This document shows, piece by piece, positions 24,402 through 33,873 of a stretch of DNA of 36,787 nucleotides. Below the pieces are notes generated by a model. That model worked only from the letters and a program-made list of their open reading frames with translations. It ran no database searches and had not been told where the DNA came from. The stretch's first letter is position 1, and the number at the start of each line of letters is the position of its first letter. Origin of the DNA: Planctomycetota bacterium (GTDB lineage Bacteria > Planctomycetota > UBA8108 > UBA1146); contig JAPKAM010000016.1 of the NCBI GenBank assembly GCA_028825265.1, positions 1 through 36,787 of the forward strand. Direction: 5' to 3'. The translations under genes were made by a program, and so were the position numbers.

Positions 24402-25477
24402 TCGGTCAGCGAAGCAACCGTTTCTGCATCCAGTGTCCTGACCAGCGCCACCACCAGATCCACTGCATGGCGATAATCGGCGATATCGATGACACTCGAA
24501 TGAGTATGAATCGACCGGGCTGGAACACCGATCACGATCGTCGGCACACCCTCTCGATGCAGATGAGTGGTCGAAGCATCGGTACCGCCACTGCGTCGAA
24601 CAGCCACTTGCAGCGGCACCTTTTGGGCAGTGGCCACTGCTTGACACAGTCGAACCAATCGGCGATTCGAAATCGCAGTGGGATCGAGGAACCGAAGTTG
24701 AGGCCCACCCCCAAGAATCGCCTGTCGAGAGGTCATTCCTGGCAAATCATCGGCGGGAGTCCCCTCGAGCATGATGCCGACATCGGGACGGCTGATGAAA
24801 CTGGCCGTTCGAGCGCCACGACAACCCACCTCCTCCTGGACTGCGGCCACCGCCACCGGCTGACACGGCAATGACGAATCAGTTCCAAGGCGCTGGAAAG
24901 TTTCGATCAGCACGCCGACGCCAACCCGATCATCGAAGGCCTTGCAACAGAAACGCCCGGGAGACGCCAGTTCATCGAAGTGACCACGAGGACAGATGGG
25001 ATCGCCCACCATCACTCCCCACTCCTCCACTTCTGCTCGATTTCGTGCACCCACATCGATGTACATACTTTCGATCTTGAGTACTTTTTCCCGTTCAGAC
25101 GGCTTGAGAAAGTGTGGTGGCTTACAACCGATGGAACCCGGAATTTTCCGTCCGCTGGTGGCCAGCAGATCGACTCTCTGTGCCAGTAGCACATGGCCCC
25201 ACCAGCCGCCGAGGGGAACGAAGTAAACTCGCCCCTCGTCGTCGATCGATTGGACGGCAAATCCAACTTCGTCCATGTGAGCATCGAGAACCACTCGAGG
25301 ACCATCTCCGGCCCCCTCTACGATGACACTTCCATGGGCGTCATGCTGCACCCGACCCAAACCTGCCAGTTCTCGATGAACGATGGTTCGGACCTCGTCC
25401 TCGGCTCCGGGTGGAGCGGAGGCCAGGCTCAATTCACGCAATAGATCGACGGACTGGTCGCAATTACGGTCACTCAT
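24389..25477 (-). CDS. M42-family glutamyl aminopeptidase-like metallopeptidase
   Basis: The product is 362 aa with GGAGG before its ATG. M42 enzymes are dodecameric, cytosolic, di-zinc aminopeptidases related to FrvX/YsdC. Metal and catalytic motifs are complete: VVLDAHMDEVGF (H67, D69), KAFDDRVGVG (D182), VQEEVGCRGA (catalytic glutamate and ligand, E215/E216), LEGTPADD, and the last histidine in RSIHTHSSV, plus RRSGGTDAS. The length matches the family (about 340-370). It lies 78 bases behind sfsA on the same strand and overlaps the 3' end of the kinase gene tail to tail. The role is probably peptide turnover. Confidence 0.92.
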   Translation of the reverse strand: MSDRNCDQSVDLLRELSLASAPPGAEDEVRTIVHRELAGLGRVQHDAHGSVIVEGAGDGPRVVLDAHMDEVGFAVQSIDDEGRVYFVPLGGWWGHVLLAQRVDLLATSGRKIPGSIGCKPPHFLKPSEREKVLKIESMYIDVGARNRAEVEEWGVMVGDPICPRGHFDELASPGRFCCKAFDDRVGVGVLIETFQRLGTDSSLPCQPVAVAAVQEEVGCRGARTASFISRPDVGIMLEGTPADDLPGMTSRQAILGGGPQLRFLDPTAISNRRLVRLCQAVATAQKVPLQVAVRRSGGTDASTTHLHREGVPTIVIGVPARSIHTHSSVIDIADYRHAVDLVVALVRTLDAETVASLTDYSS

Positions 25478-25555
25478 CTATGCCTCCAGATCGAGAAGAG
25501 CGATGAGAATAAGCCAGGATGGGCTTCTCTGCCAAGAGTCTTGTCTGGCGAAGAG

Positions 25556-26281
25556 TCAGGGGAGCTGGACCGGGACCTCAGCGCCCAGGTCGATCTGCCC
25601 CGGATCGATCCGGATCTGGTGGGAAATCACCTCGACCCCGGCGGCCACGGCCCGCTCCAGAGCCTGACAGTAGGCGGGGTCGATCTCGCAGGCAAACCCG
25701 ACTCGCCGGGCGTCGGTACGCCCCAGCAACAGGAACAGCACCGCTCTTCGACCCGATGATGCCAATTTTGTCAGCACCTCAAGGTGCTTTTTCCCCCGGG
25801 TGGTGACCGAATCAGGGAAATCGCAACGATCATCGAAGTGGGCCGACTTCATGGTGACATTCTTGACCTCGATGAAGGTGTGCCCCGTCTCCTCATCTGG
25901 ATCCTCTTCTTCTCCCAGCACCATGTCGAGACGGGTTCCCTGACCGATCGCCACCTCCCGCCGCAAATGTGAATACTTTCCCAGTCGGGGCACCTGTCCG
26001 GCCACGATGGCGTCTGCCACGATGGCATTGGGCAGAGATGTATCGACCAGCGCATGATCCCCTTCCCCGACCTCTAGCAGGGTCAGGGTCCACTGGAGTT
26101 TCCGCTTCGGATGATCGACATATTTCAACCAGGCTCTCGGAGTGCCCTCGATGAGAGTCTTCATGCTTCCCGGATTGGGGCAGTGGGCCACCACCTCACC
26201 CTGATCGGGAATCTCGCAATCGGCCAGAAAACGCTTATAACGGCGAACCAATCGCGCCTCGATCAACTCCAGTTGGACCAT
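25556..26281 (-). CDS. sfsA: SfsA family DNA/RNA-binding nuclease-like protein
   Basis: The product is 241 aa from ATG 26281 with GGAGG six bases upstream. The ORF-track N-terminal extension of 61 residues has no family support. SfsA proteins have an OB-like N-terminus followed by a PD-(D/E)xK-like nuclease domain. Here LIEARLVRRYKRFLADCEI and VVAHCPNPGSMKTLIEGTPRAWL give the N-terminal domain. The nuclease-like part has TRLDMVLGEE, FIEVKNVTMK (the E-x-K strand), FPDSVTTRGKKHLEVLTKLA and RRAVLFLLLGRTDA. The function in cells is still poorly defined despite the historic name sugar fermentation stimulation. It probably shares a transcript with the M42 peptidase gene downstream. Confidence 0.93.
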   Translation of the reverse strand: MVQLELIEARLVRRYKRFLADCEIPDQGEVVAHCPNPGSMKTLIEGTPRAWLKYVDHPKRKLQWTLTLLEVGEGDHALVDTSLPNAIVADAIVAGQVPRLGKYSHLRREVAIGQGTRLDMVLGEEEDPDEETGHTFIEVKNVTMKSAHFDDRCDFPDSVTTRGKKHLEVLTKLASSGRRAVLFLLLGRTDARRVGFACEIDPAYCQALERAVAAGVEVISHQIRIDPGQIDLGAEVPVQLP

Positions 26282-26390
26282 CAGAATCCTCCAAAGATCC
26301 AAATAGGATCGAGAAAATCGGTCACGATACGCTCCTCTGGTGGCATTCCTGACATCTTGAGCCTCCTCATTTCCTCTGCGGTGGTGCGAT

Positions 26391-26411
26391 TCGGTTGCTC
26401 CGGAGCACCGA
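26391..26411. promoter_or_regulatory. near-palindrome upstream of Trm112-like/aceE genes
   Basis: TCGG-T-TGCTCC/GGAGCA-CCGA is a perfect 12-bp palindrome (TGCTCCGGAGCA) extended by four more pairs on each side across one unpaired T. It sits 90 bases before the Trm112-like start and 110 bases before the sfsA start in the divergent gap 26282-26501. The dyad symmetry suggests a dimeric transcription factor site. No matching regulator gene is nearby. The rest of the gap shows no clear signal. Confidence 0.45.
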
Positions 26412-26501
26412 TTTCGGAGAATCGTCACTGTAAAGATCGAACCACTGGATGGCCACCATGGCACTCCTCGGGAGCCGGTCGCCAGCGCAAGGGAGCCCAG
26501 G

Positions 26502-26708
26502 ATGAGTCAGCCCGCAGAGCAGAATTCCGGCGCGGATTCAAGAGCGGTCGACCCGAATCTTCTGTCCTTGCTTCGGTGCCCTTGCCAGGAGCACAGCAAA
26601 CTGCAACAGACTGCAGCGGGCCTCGCTTGCCAGCACTGTGACCGGGTGTTTCCGGTAGTCGACGGCATCCCGGTGATCCTGCCCGAACCGGAACCGAATG
26701 TGGAATAA
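26502..26708 (+). CDS. Trm112/YcaR-like small zinc protein
   Basis: This 68-aa protein starts at ATG 26502 (GGGAG six bases upstream). The pattern LLSLLRCPCQEHSKLQQ, a short linker, LACQHCDRVFPVVDGIPVILPEPEP matches the Trm112-like (UPF0434/YcaR) family, in which CPxC and CxxC bind zinc and the D-G-I-P-V motif closes the fold. In other organisms Trm112 activates methyltransferases; bacterial homologues are often uncharacterised. The first pair reads CPC here with a glutamine where many homologues have a second knuckle residue, so zinc binding needs care. It ends 28 bases before the likely aceE start, and the longer aceE start would overlap it. Confidence 0.82.
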   Translation: MSQPAEQNSGADSRAVDPNLLSLLRCPCQEHSKLQQTAAGLACQHCDRVFPVVDGIPVILPEPEPNVE

Positions 26709-26736
26709 TAAACCGCTGGAGAGGACCGGTGCTCGG

Positions 26737-29400
26737 ATGGGAAATCTTGCGGAAGATCCAGACCCTGAAGAAACCTCGGAATGGCTCGAATCGATCGATT
26801 CGGTCAGCGAGGTGGCTGGAGCCGAGCGTGCCGGAGGGCTGCTCGATGATGTAATCTGGCATGCCCAGTCGCATCATCTACCCCTTCGTTCACACGGGAT
26901 CACTCCTTACCAAAACACCATTCCTGTGGCGGCAGAACAGCCGTACCCAGGGGATGAGGCGATGGACGACCGCATCGAAAGAATCGTTCGATGGAATGCC
27001 ATGGCGATGGTGGTTCGGGCCAACACTCTGCACGATGGCCTCGGCGGCCACATGTCGACCTTCTCCTCCGCCGCCACCCTCTACGAAGTGGGCCAACAGC
27101 ATTTCTTTCGCGGAATCGATGCGGCAGGGGGCGGTGACCAGATCTTCTTCCAGGGACACGCCAGCCCGGGAATGTATGCACGTGCCTTTCTCGAGGGTCA
27201 GTTACAGGCGACCCAACTCGACCAATTTCGTCAAGAGGTGAACGGTTCTGGACTCTCCAGTTACCCGCACCCTCGATTGATGCCCGAGTTCTGGCAGTTC
27301 CCCACCGTCTCGATGGGACTGGGACCGATCAATGCCATCTATCAGGCTCGATTCAATCGCTACCTCACCGCTCGCTCCATCAAGGACACCAGCGAACAGC
27401 GCGTCTGGGGATTCATCGGCGACGGTGAATGTGATGAGCCGGAAACCCTCGGAGCGCTACGCATCGCTGCGCGCGAGCAACTCGACAACCTCACCTTCGT
27501 GATCAACTGTAACCTGCAACGACTCGATGGACCGGTCTCCGGCAATTCAAAGGTGATCCAGGACCTCGAAGGCGTCTTCAGTGGAGCCGGCTGGCGTGTG
27601 ATCAAGGTGGTCTGGGATCGACTCTGGGATCCTCTATTGGCTCAAGACACTTCTGGCAGACTACTGAAGAGACTGGGAATGATCGTCGACGGAGTATGGC
27701 AACGAACGGTCGCAGAAGATGGTGCCTGGCTCAGACAGCAGTTAGTCGATGGAGATGCTGAACTCGGCACCCTGCTCCAGTCCTGGAGCGATGATCAGCT
27801 GCAACAACTGGGTCGCGGCGGGCATGACCGACGAAAAGTCGCCGCAGCTTACGATCTGGCGTGCCGTCCCGATGGGCGTCCCACGGTGATCCTGACCAAG
27901 ACCATCAAGGGACACCACCTGGGCCCCCAGGCAGCGGCCCGCAATATCAGTCACCAGATCAAGAAACTCAAGGGAGATGAAGTACGAGCGGTCCGTGACC
28001 TGCTCGAGATCCCGGTGCCAGATTCCGAAGTGGAATCAGCTCCCTATTACCATCCCGGTACAGATTCAGCAGAAGTTCGATACATGTTGGAGCGAAGAGC
28101 CGCACTGGGCGGATCGATCCCGCGACGTCGCTCACAAGCCGCAGTACCCGAGCTCCCCTCATCGATGGTTTTCGAAAAACTTCATGGAGGCACCAAGGGA
28201 TCGATGCCAGCCTCGACCACCATGGCGTTCGCCCGGCTCTTTCGTGATCTCCTCAAGGTCGAGGGGATCGGAAAGCGAATCGTGCCGGTGCTGGCCGACG
28301 AGGCGCGTACCTTTGGTATGGAAGCACTGTTCAAGCAAGTCGGGATCTATGCTCCCGGTGGACAGAAGTACCAACCGGTCGACCACGCCCTGCTCTTCTC
28401 TTACACCGAGAAGTCCGATGGGCAGATCTTGCAGGAGGGGCTCACCGAGTGTGGATCACTCGCCACCACCATCGCATCCGCGACCAGTTACTCGACCCAT
28501 GGCGAGGTGACACTACCCTTCTACATCTTCTACTCGATGTTTGGATTCCAGCGAGTCGGAGATCAGATCTGGGCCCTGGGAGACGGACGAGGCCGAGGCT
28601 TCTTGCTCGGCGCCACTGCTGGACGCACGACACTCAACGGTGAAGGACTCCAGCATCAAGATGGCCACAGTCCGCTGTCCGCCTCAGCATTCCCTTCCTG
28701 TGTCACCTACGACCCGTCTTTTGCCTACGAACTGGCGGTGGTGATCGAAGAGGGAATGCGAAGGATGGTGAAAGAACAACAGGACGTGTTCTTCTACATC
28801 ACTCTTTACAACGAGAATCTCGACATGCCAGCGATGCCCCAGGGATGCAAGCAGGGAATCCTGGACGGCCTCTATCGCCTCGATGAGGCGCCAGCCGGGG
28901 ATGGTCCGGTGGTGAGATTGCTCGGCAGTGGTCCGATGCTACCGCTGGCGCGGGCTGCATCCGTATCCCTGCTGAAACACCATCAGGTTCGTGCCGAGGT
29001 CTGGTCCGCCACTTCCTACCCTGAATTACGCAAGCAGGCGCTGGAAGTCGATCGCTGGAATCTGCTGCACCCCGATCAAGATCCGAGAATTCCACGGGTC
29101 ACCGAACTGCTCGGCACCCGCGATGATCCGATCATTGCAGTGACCGATTACATGAGAGCACTACCCGATCTGGTCCGTCCGTGGGTCCAGGCTCCCTGGT
29201 CCAGTCTCGGAACCGACGGCTTCGGAAGATCGGACACTCGAGAGCAGCTGCGACGATTCTTCGAGATCGACCAGGCGGCCATCGAAGTGGCGGCGATCTC
29301 CTCACTGATCCGCTCTGGAGCGCTCGATGCCAAGCATATTCAATCCGCATATCAACGACTCGACATCGATCCGGAAGCCACCGCTCCCTGGAACTGCTAG
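26737..29400 (+). CDS. aceE: pyruvate dehydrogenase E1 component, homodimeric type
   Basis: The start at ATG 26737 is chosen by homology: MGNLAEDPDPEETSEWLESIDSV aligns with the N-terminus of E. coli AceE, and the resulting 887 aa equals the usual length. The ORF-track ATG 13 codons earlier lies within the preceding gene. The enzyme decarboxylates pyruvate and acetylates the lipoyl group of E2. The thiamine-diphosphate motif is GDGECDEPETLGALRIAARE to VINCNLQRLDGPV (GDG at 228, NCN at 257). Other matches are GLGGHMSTFSSAATLYEVG, FFQGHASPGMYARAFLEGQ, EARTFGMEALFKQVGIY, GRTTLNGEGLQHQDGHS and PDLVRPWVQAPWSSLGTDGFGRSDTR. No aceF or lpd gene follows, and the next gene is convergent. The Shine-Dalgarno is GAGAGG, somewhat far (12 bases). 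Confidence 0.96.
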   Translation: MGNLAEDPDPEETSEWLESIDSVSEVAGAERAGGLLDDVIWHAQSHHLPLRSHGITPYQNTIPVAAEQPYPGDEAMDDRIERIVRWNAMAMVVRANTLHDGLGGHMSTFSSAATLYEVGQQHFFRGIDAAGGGDQIFFQGHASPGMYARAFLEGQLQATQLDQFRQEVNGSGLSSYPHPRLMPEFWQFPTVSMGLGPINAIYQARFNRYLTARSIKDTSEQRVWGFIGDGECDEPETLGALRIAAREQLDNLTFVINCNLQRLDGPVSGNSKVIQDLEGVFSGAGWRVIKVVWDRLWDPLLAQDTSGRLLKRLGMIVDGVWQRTVAEDGAWLRQQLVDGDAELGTLLQSWSDDQLQQLGRGGHDRRKVAAAYDLACRPDGRPTVILTKTIKGHHLGPQAAARNISHQIKKLKGDEVRAVRDLLEIPVPDSEVESAPYYHPGTDSAEVRYMLERRAALGGSIPRRRSQAAVPELPSSMVFEKLHGGTKGSMPASTTMAFARLFRDLLKVEGIGKRIVPVLADEARTFGMEALFKQVGIYAPGGQKYQPVDHALLFSYTEKSDGQILQEGLTECGSLATTIASATSYSTHGEVTLPFYIFYSMFGFQRVGDQIWALGDGRGRGFLLGATAGRTTLNGEGLQHQDGHSPLSASAFPSCVTYDPSFAYELAVVIEEGMRRMVKEQQDVFFYITLYNENLDMPAMPQGCKQGILDGLYRLDEAPAGDGPVVRLLGSGPMLPLARAASVSLLKHHQVRAEVWSATSYPELRKQALEVDRWNLLHPDQDPRIPRVTELLGTRDDPIIAVTDYMRALPDLVRPWVQAPWSSLGTDGFGRSDTREQLRRFFEIDQAAIEVAAISSLIRSGALDAKHIQSAYQRLDIDPEATAPWNC

Positions 29401-29457
29401 TTCTCGCTGTGGCGGAGAAAAATAGGCTCCCGAGGCTGACGGCCTCGAACCGGACAT

Positions 29458-29502
29458 AAAAAAACAGGATCCGGTGGCCAGTGACTGACGACCGGATCCT
29501 GT
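29458..29502 (-). terminator. intrinsic terminator of ahcY
   Basis: ACAGGATCCGGT (29464-29475) and ACCGGATCCTGT (29491-29502) form a perfect 12-bp stem with a 15-base loop. On the minus strand it is followed by seven Ts (A-run 29458-29464 on plus). It lies about 80 bases past the ahcY stop, so it ends ahcY transcription. On the plus strand there is no T-run, but the stem may still help to end aceE transcripts, as may a smaller stem (CGAGGC-TGACG-GCCTCG, 29431-29447). Confidence 0.88.
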
Positions 29503-29579
29503 GACTCAATCCGCCTGATATCTCATCCCGCCCGAAGCCCTCATCCGCTTGAAGCGAGGTCCCCCTGATGCAGAGTGGA

Positions 29580-31052
29580 TCAATAGCGGTAGTGGTCGGC
29601 CTTGTAGGGCCCCTCTTTCGGAATCCCAAGGTACTTCGACTGAACATCCGACAACTCCGTCAATCGCACTCCGAGTTTATCCAAGTGCAGACGGGCGACC
29701 TTTTCATCGAGAGTTTTGGGCAGTACGTAGACTTGGTTCTTGTACTTGTCATTAAACAGAAACAGTTCGATTTGCGCCATCACCTGGTTGGTGAAGGAAG
29801 CGCTCATGACGAAGGAAGGATGGCCGGTGGCGCATCCGAGATTCATCAGGCGACCTTCGGCCAGGACGATGATCGAGTGTCCATCCGGGAAGTTCCAAAG
29901 ATCGACCTGATTCTGATGCTCCTCGGGATTCTTCAGATTCTCACAAACGATGCCATCGATCGAGGCCAAGCCAGCCATGTCGATCTCATTATCAAAGTGG
30001 CCGATGTTTGAGACGATGGCATTGTTCTTCATCTTCTTCATGTCTTCGACACCGATGATGTCTCGATTTCCGGTGGTGGTGACGAAGATATCGCCGTCTT
30101 CCACCACGTCCTCCAACCGAAGCACCTGGTATCCATCCATGGCGGCTTGCAGCGCACAGATCGGATCAATCTCGGTGATCACCACCCGCGCTCCCTGGCC
30201 TCTGAGGGCCTGGGCACAGCCCTTTCCGACGTCACCAAATCCAAGCACGACACAGGTCTTTCCACTGATCATCACGTCGGTGGCGCGGCATAACCCATCG
30301 ACCAATGAGTGGCGACAACCGTAGAGATTGTCGAACTTGCTCTTGGTCACTGAATCATTGACATTCATCGCAGGGAAGAGCAGCGACCCCGCCTCCTGCA
30401 ATTGGTAGAGACGGTGGACTCCGGTGGTGGTCTCCTCGGTCACTCCTCTGATGCTATCGGCGATCTCAGTCCACTTCCCCGGCGATTCGCTGAGACTGAC
30501 TTTCATCATCTCGAGCACATATTTCCATTCTTCGGGATCCGTCTCCTGGAACTCAGGGACTCGTCCTGCTTGCTCGAATTCTCTCCCCTTGAGAACCAGC
30601 ATTGTGGCATCTCCGCCATCGTCGAGAATCATATTGGGCGGGCCATCCGGCCAGACCATCGCGGACACCGTGCATTCCCAGTACTCCTGAAGAGTCTCCC
30701 CCATCCAGGCAAACACCGGCACTCCCTTGGGCTCATCGATGGTGCCCTCGGGCCCCACCACTGCCGCAGCAGCGGCATGATCCTGGGTCGAGAAGATGTT
30801 GCACGACGCCCAGCGAACTTCGGCCCCTAGGTCGACCAGAGTCTCGATGAGCACTGCAGTCTGAATGGTCATGTGGAGCGAACCCGAGATGCGTGCTCCG
30901 GCAAGGGGCTGCTTCCCCTTGTACTGCTGGCGAAGACTCATCAGGCCGGGCATCTCTTCCTCGGCGAGACGAATCTCCTGACGGCCAAAATTGGCCAGCG
31001 CCAGATCCTTGACGCGATAGTCGATTCCCTGACGGGTCTCCTGAGTGGGCAT
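29580..31052 (-). CDS. ahcY: S-adenosylhomocysteine hydrolase
   Basis: The product is 490 aa from ATG 31052 (AGGGG upstream); the ORF track adds 53 residues that do not resemble the family. The enzyme reversibly splits S-adenosylhomocysteine to homocysteine and adenosine with tightly bound NAD. Motifs are [80 protein letters not shown] with the catalytic Lys/Asp pair, the NAD loop [16 protein letters not shown], and the C-terminal [27 protein letters not shown]. The C-terminal KADHYRY is the conserved cofactor-gripping tail. The 186-base gap upstream was searched by eye for SAH and SAM riboswitch cores and none matched. It follows a secreted-protein gene and ends in a strong terminator. Confidence 0.97.
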   Translation of the reverse strand: MPTQETRQGIDYRVKDLALANFGRQEIRLAEEEMPGLMSLRQQYKGKQPLAGARISGSLHMTIQTAVLIETLVDLGAEVRWASCNIFSTQDHAAAAAVVGPEGTIDEPKGVPVFAWMGETLQEYWECTVSAMVWPDGPPNMILDDGGDATMLVLKGREFEQAGRVPEFQETDPEEWKYVLEMMKVSLSESPGKWTEIADSIRGVTEETTTGVHRLYQLQEAGSLLFPAMNVNDSVTKSKFDNLYGCRHSLVDGLCRATDVMISGKTCVVLGFGDVGKGCAQALRGQGARVVITEIDPICALQAAMDGYQVLRLEDVVEDGDIFVTTTGNRDIIGVEDMKKMKNNAIVSNIGHFDNEIDMAGLASIDGIVCENLKNPEEHQNQVDLWNFPDGHSIIVLAEGRLMNLGCATGHPSFVMSASFTNQVMAQIELFLFNDKYKNQVYVLPKTLDEKVARLHLDKLGVRLTELSDVQSKYLGIPKEGPYKADHYRY

Positions 31053-31238
31053 GCTGGCCCCTTTCCTGATGTTCGGTTGATCGTCATTCCCCGAGTGCCT
31101 TACAGGCCGCGGGATCGGTCGAATCCACATGTCAGTGACATTGCAGATCACAGAGGGAGGATAACTGGAGGAAAAGACCTCATCGAGCCACTCTGAAAAC
31201 ATCGGACCCACATCTGAAGGATCCCCGAGAACTACGGG

Positions 31239-33701
31239 TTACAGCCGCGACTCGACCCAACTGCGGATCTTCTCGATCTGGGGTTGCTGCGATCCCGCCG
31301 ACTCATCGGGATCGAAATCGGGTGGAGAATCGGAGAAGAGCGAGCGAATTCCCTGATAGCCGAGCATTCTCAGATCGAAGTGCTCGGATGCAAGATCCTG
31401 GACCATCAGACGAGCGGACTTCTGCAACCCCAGTTGAAGTGCTGCGCGAATAGCGGTCTCCCTCAGGACCGGATCTCCAGCCGCCGCTTCGGCAATTCCG
31501 ATCAACTCATCCCCCGCCTCCGGCAACTGATCCTCGCCAATTTGCCGGGCCCTGCGCCAGATCTGATACCAGCCCGCCATCTCATCGGGATCGGCAAAAC
31601 CGGTCGGTCGGATCGACTCCTCACATCTTTCGAGGATTTTCCGGACTCCTCGGCTGTTGACCCTCTCACGAACCAGGGCCAGATAGGGAACCATGGTGGG
31701 ACGCCTCCAACTGGGAAGAGCTTCGACCATCTCCTCCAGCATCCGAAGCATCTGGGGCTTGGGCCGAAGCCTCAAGGTTCGAACCAAACTGGGGAGGTGT
31801 ACCGAGGTTCCGAGGCGCGGGATCAGAACCCAATCGTCGCCGAGTCCTTGCCCCGCCCGGATGCCCCCCGTGTAGATCACCACGTCTCGGGGGCCACGGG
31901 TCAGCAAGGCACTGGCACGCTTCAGGATCAGCAGAGCCAAAGAGGTATTGAGGCGATCTGATTCGCCGTGGTAAGTCGCCTTGCCTGGACCCCAGTTCCC
32001 CTCATTCTGTTGTCGGTCGAGCAGGTAATTACTCATCTCCAGGTACCAGTCATGCTCACCAAAGGTATGAACTTCTCCGAGATCTCCAACCTTCTCAAGG
32101 CTGTACATTCCGTAGAAATTATCATGCGGTTTCCAGTCCGCCTCGATCCAGGCCACTCCATCACGAAGCGATTCTCGCACCTTCTGCCGCAGTTCAGGAG
32201 TGAAGGATTCCTTGCCGTAGCGGTAAGACACCAGCAACGAGGAGACCCCCGCACAGGACATGTTCCAGTTGCCCGACTTCGGAGCCTTATCCGCGTAATG
32301 GAAGCCCCTCTTCCAGGCCTGCTGCATCTCCGGAGCACTGAGTGGCCGCACCTCTTCATCCACCACACCGGTGCGACCCCGACTCTCTTCCTCCCCAGTT
32401 TCGCGCTCCGGTTCCAGAACGATGAGTGGAGCGACCTCTTCTCCTGTGGGCATCTGCACCGATAGACAGTAGTTGGTCATCCCCACCCAGCACTCGTCAG
32501 GGATCTCGATGCCTCGCCTGGCAAAGACCCCAACAGCGAGGGACGCAAACTGAGTTACCGAGGTGTCTGCATCCTGGGCGCTGTGAAGATAGCGCCAGCC
32601 GCCAGTGGCATTTTGACCGCCCAAGATGATTTCTGCTGCGACTTGCAGATCCTTGCGATGCTTCCTGGCCAGCTTCAACAAATGGATATCTTCCAGTTCA
32701 GGCTCCAGCAGAAGCGCATCTTGTTCCGCCTGGGTAATCGCAGCATCGAGCGCGAAAGCCCAGCAGGAGACATCGTAGATGCGACGCTGTGATGGCATCG
32801 CCTGGCTACAGGCTTCCAGATGGGAACGGACCACCGGATGACCGACATCGATCCCCGCGACGATGAGCGCATAGGCTTCCACCGCTCGAGCACCAGGGAC
32901 TGCTTCCGGGCGCGAGGGACTGACTCCAGCGGGATCTGCCAGTGCCATGTCGAGGATGAAATCGATCCCCCCCTCGATGCTACGGGTGATTCTCTCATCT
33001 CGATCGAGTGACTTGAGGGCCACTCGATCGATCCGCTGCTTGCGTCCACTGGATCGCAAATTTCCAGATGCACGGAACGACTCCACCTCGGTGGGACCGT
33101 CTCCTGCAATGATACCGAATTCACCGATGGGTCCAGAAATGCCCTGTTCAGAGTGAATTCGTTTTCCATCGAGGAATAGTAATAACTGGCTTCCACGACG
33201 GCGGATGCGCACCTGAATCGCTTTGCCCTGAGTCACACGATCGGCCAGTGAACCGATTTCAACTCGGCGATCCTTCTTGGGATAACCCCGGAAGATCAGT
33301 TTCCCTCCGTCGCCACCGAGAACCAAACGCCCCTGGCCAAACTGAACACCTGCGTAATTGGCACCCACCTTGTTCAAGGTCATTTTGATCTCGATGTCAA
33401 AGTTGCCCGCTTCTAGCGTGTGGTCGGCGATCACCATCTTGTTTTTGCCAGCACCGACGTACTTCTTACCCTCAATTTCCCAGCCGCCATCGATCACGAA
33501 CACTCCCTGAGGAACGCCCTTGCGGATGAACTGCTTGGCACCTCTAGCCACTGGACCCTCAGCGACTGGACCCTCATTAGAGGAGTACGACGCAGGGCTG
33601 CCCACCGCCATTTCCTTCGCATCTGCGAAGGAAACCAACACGATGACCGGCAGCAGCATGAGGACGATGGCGCGGGTGACGCATCCTGAGACACGACCCA
33701 T
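31239..33701 (-). CDS. secreted protein with LamG/DUF1080-like N-terminus and terpenoid-cyclase-like toroid domain
   Basis: The product is 820 aa from ATG 33701, with GAGAGAGG upstream and an immediate signal peptide (AIVLMLLPVIVLVSFADAKE). The ORF-track start 54 codons earlier has no support. Residues about 60-215 are beta-rich and resemble a 3-keto-disaccharide hydrolase (DUF1080) or concanavalin-like domain: FVIDGGWEIEGKKY, FDIEIKMTLNKVGANYAGVQFGQ, LLLFLDGKRIHSEQGISGPIGEFGI. Residues about 235-620 are an alpha/alpha toroid like prenyltransferase/squalene-oxidase repeats: GGIDFIL, GGQNATGGWRYL, NWNMSCAGVSSLLVSYRYGK, YLLDRQQNEGNWGP, LNTSLALLILKRA. The last 150 residues look HEAT-like. Cyclase-type DxDD motifs were not seen, so an enzymatic role is doubtful. 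Such proteins are common and uncharacterised in Planctomycetota. It is upstream of ahcY, 186 bases away. Confidence 0.72.
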   Translation of the reverse strand: MGRVSGCVTRAIVLMLLPVIVLVSFADAKEMAVGSPASYSSNEGPVAEGPVARGAKQFIRKGVPQGVFVIDGGWEIEGKKYVGAGKNKMVIADHTLEAGNFDIEIKMTLNKVGANYAGVQFGQGRLVLGGDGGKLIFRGYPKKDRRVEIGSLADRVTQGKAIQVRIRRRGSQLLLFLDGKRIHSEQGISGPIGEFGIIAGDGPTEVESFRASGNLRSSGRKQRIDRVALKSLDRDERITRSIEGGIDFILDMALADPAGVSPSRPEAVPGARAVEAYALIVAGIDVGHPVVRSHLEACSQAMPSQRRIYDVSCWAFALDAAITQAEQDALLLEPELEDIHLLKLARKHRKDLQVAAEIILGGQNATGGWRYLHSAQDADTSVTQFASLAVGVFARRGIEIPDECWVGMTNYCLSVQMPTGEEVAPLIVLEPERETGEEESRGRTGVVDEEVRPLSAPEMQQAWKRGFHYADKAPKSGNWNMSCAGVSSLLVSYRYGKESFTPELRQKVRESLRDGVAWIEADWKPHDNFYGMYSLEKVGDLGEVHTFGEHDWYLEMSNYLLDRQQNEGNWGPGKATYHGESDRLNTSLALLILKRASALLTRGPRDVVIYTGGIRAGQGLGDDWVLIPRLGTSVHLPSLVRTLRLRPKPQMLRMLEEMVEALPSWRRPTMVPYLALVRERVNSRGVRKILERCEESIRPTGFADPDEMAGWYQIWRRARQIGEDQLPEAGDELIGIAEAAAGDPVLRETAIRAALQLGLQKSARLMVQDLASEHFDLRMLGYQGIRSLFSDSPPDFDPDESAGSQQPQIEKIRSWVESRL

Positions 33702-33781
33702 CAGAACCTCTCTCTCGGAATCGATGGAAGAAAAAGCCCCGTGACCAAAGTGACGGAGTGCAATGATTCTAACAGGATCTG

Positions 33782-33806
33782 TCGAGGGAGTCAGTAACCC
33801 CCTCGA
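33782..33806. promoter_or_regulatory. 7-bp inverted repeat in the divergent acs region
   Basis: TCGAGGG and CCCTCGA are perfect inverted copies separated by 11 bases, about 70 bases before the acs start and 80 bases before the secreted-protein start. It is the only symmetric element I found in the 172-base divergent gap. It may be an operator or the stem of an acs leader. The function is inferred. Confidence 0.35.
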
Positions 33807-33873
33807 TCCGGTGGTGGAGGCCCGGTATCCTCTCCAACGGAAGCTCGGAGTCGTTGTAGCCAAAGGGGTCTAG

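Noticed and set aside
26282-26464. 61-residue N-terminal extension of SfsA
   Set aside because: SfsA proteins start at the VQLELIEARLV segment, and GGAGG precedes the ATG at 26281.
31053-31211. 53-residue N-terminal extension of AhcY
   Set aside because: It does not resemble the family; ATG 31052 gives the normal length.
31053-31238. SAH or SAM riboswitch upstream of ahcY
   Set aside because: The leader was read on the minus strand and I could not find the conserved core of either class by eye; a covariance-model search would be decisive.
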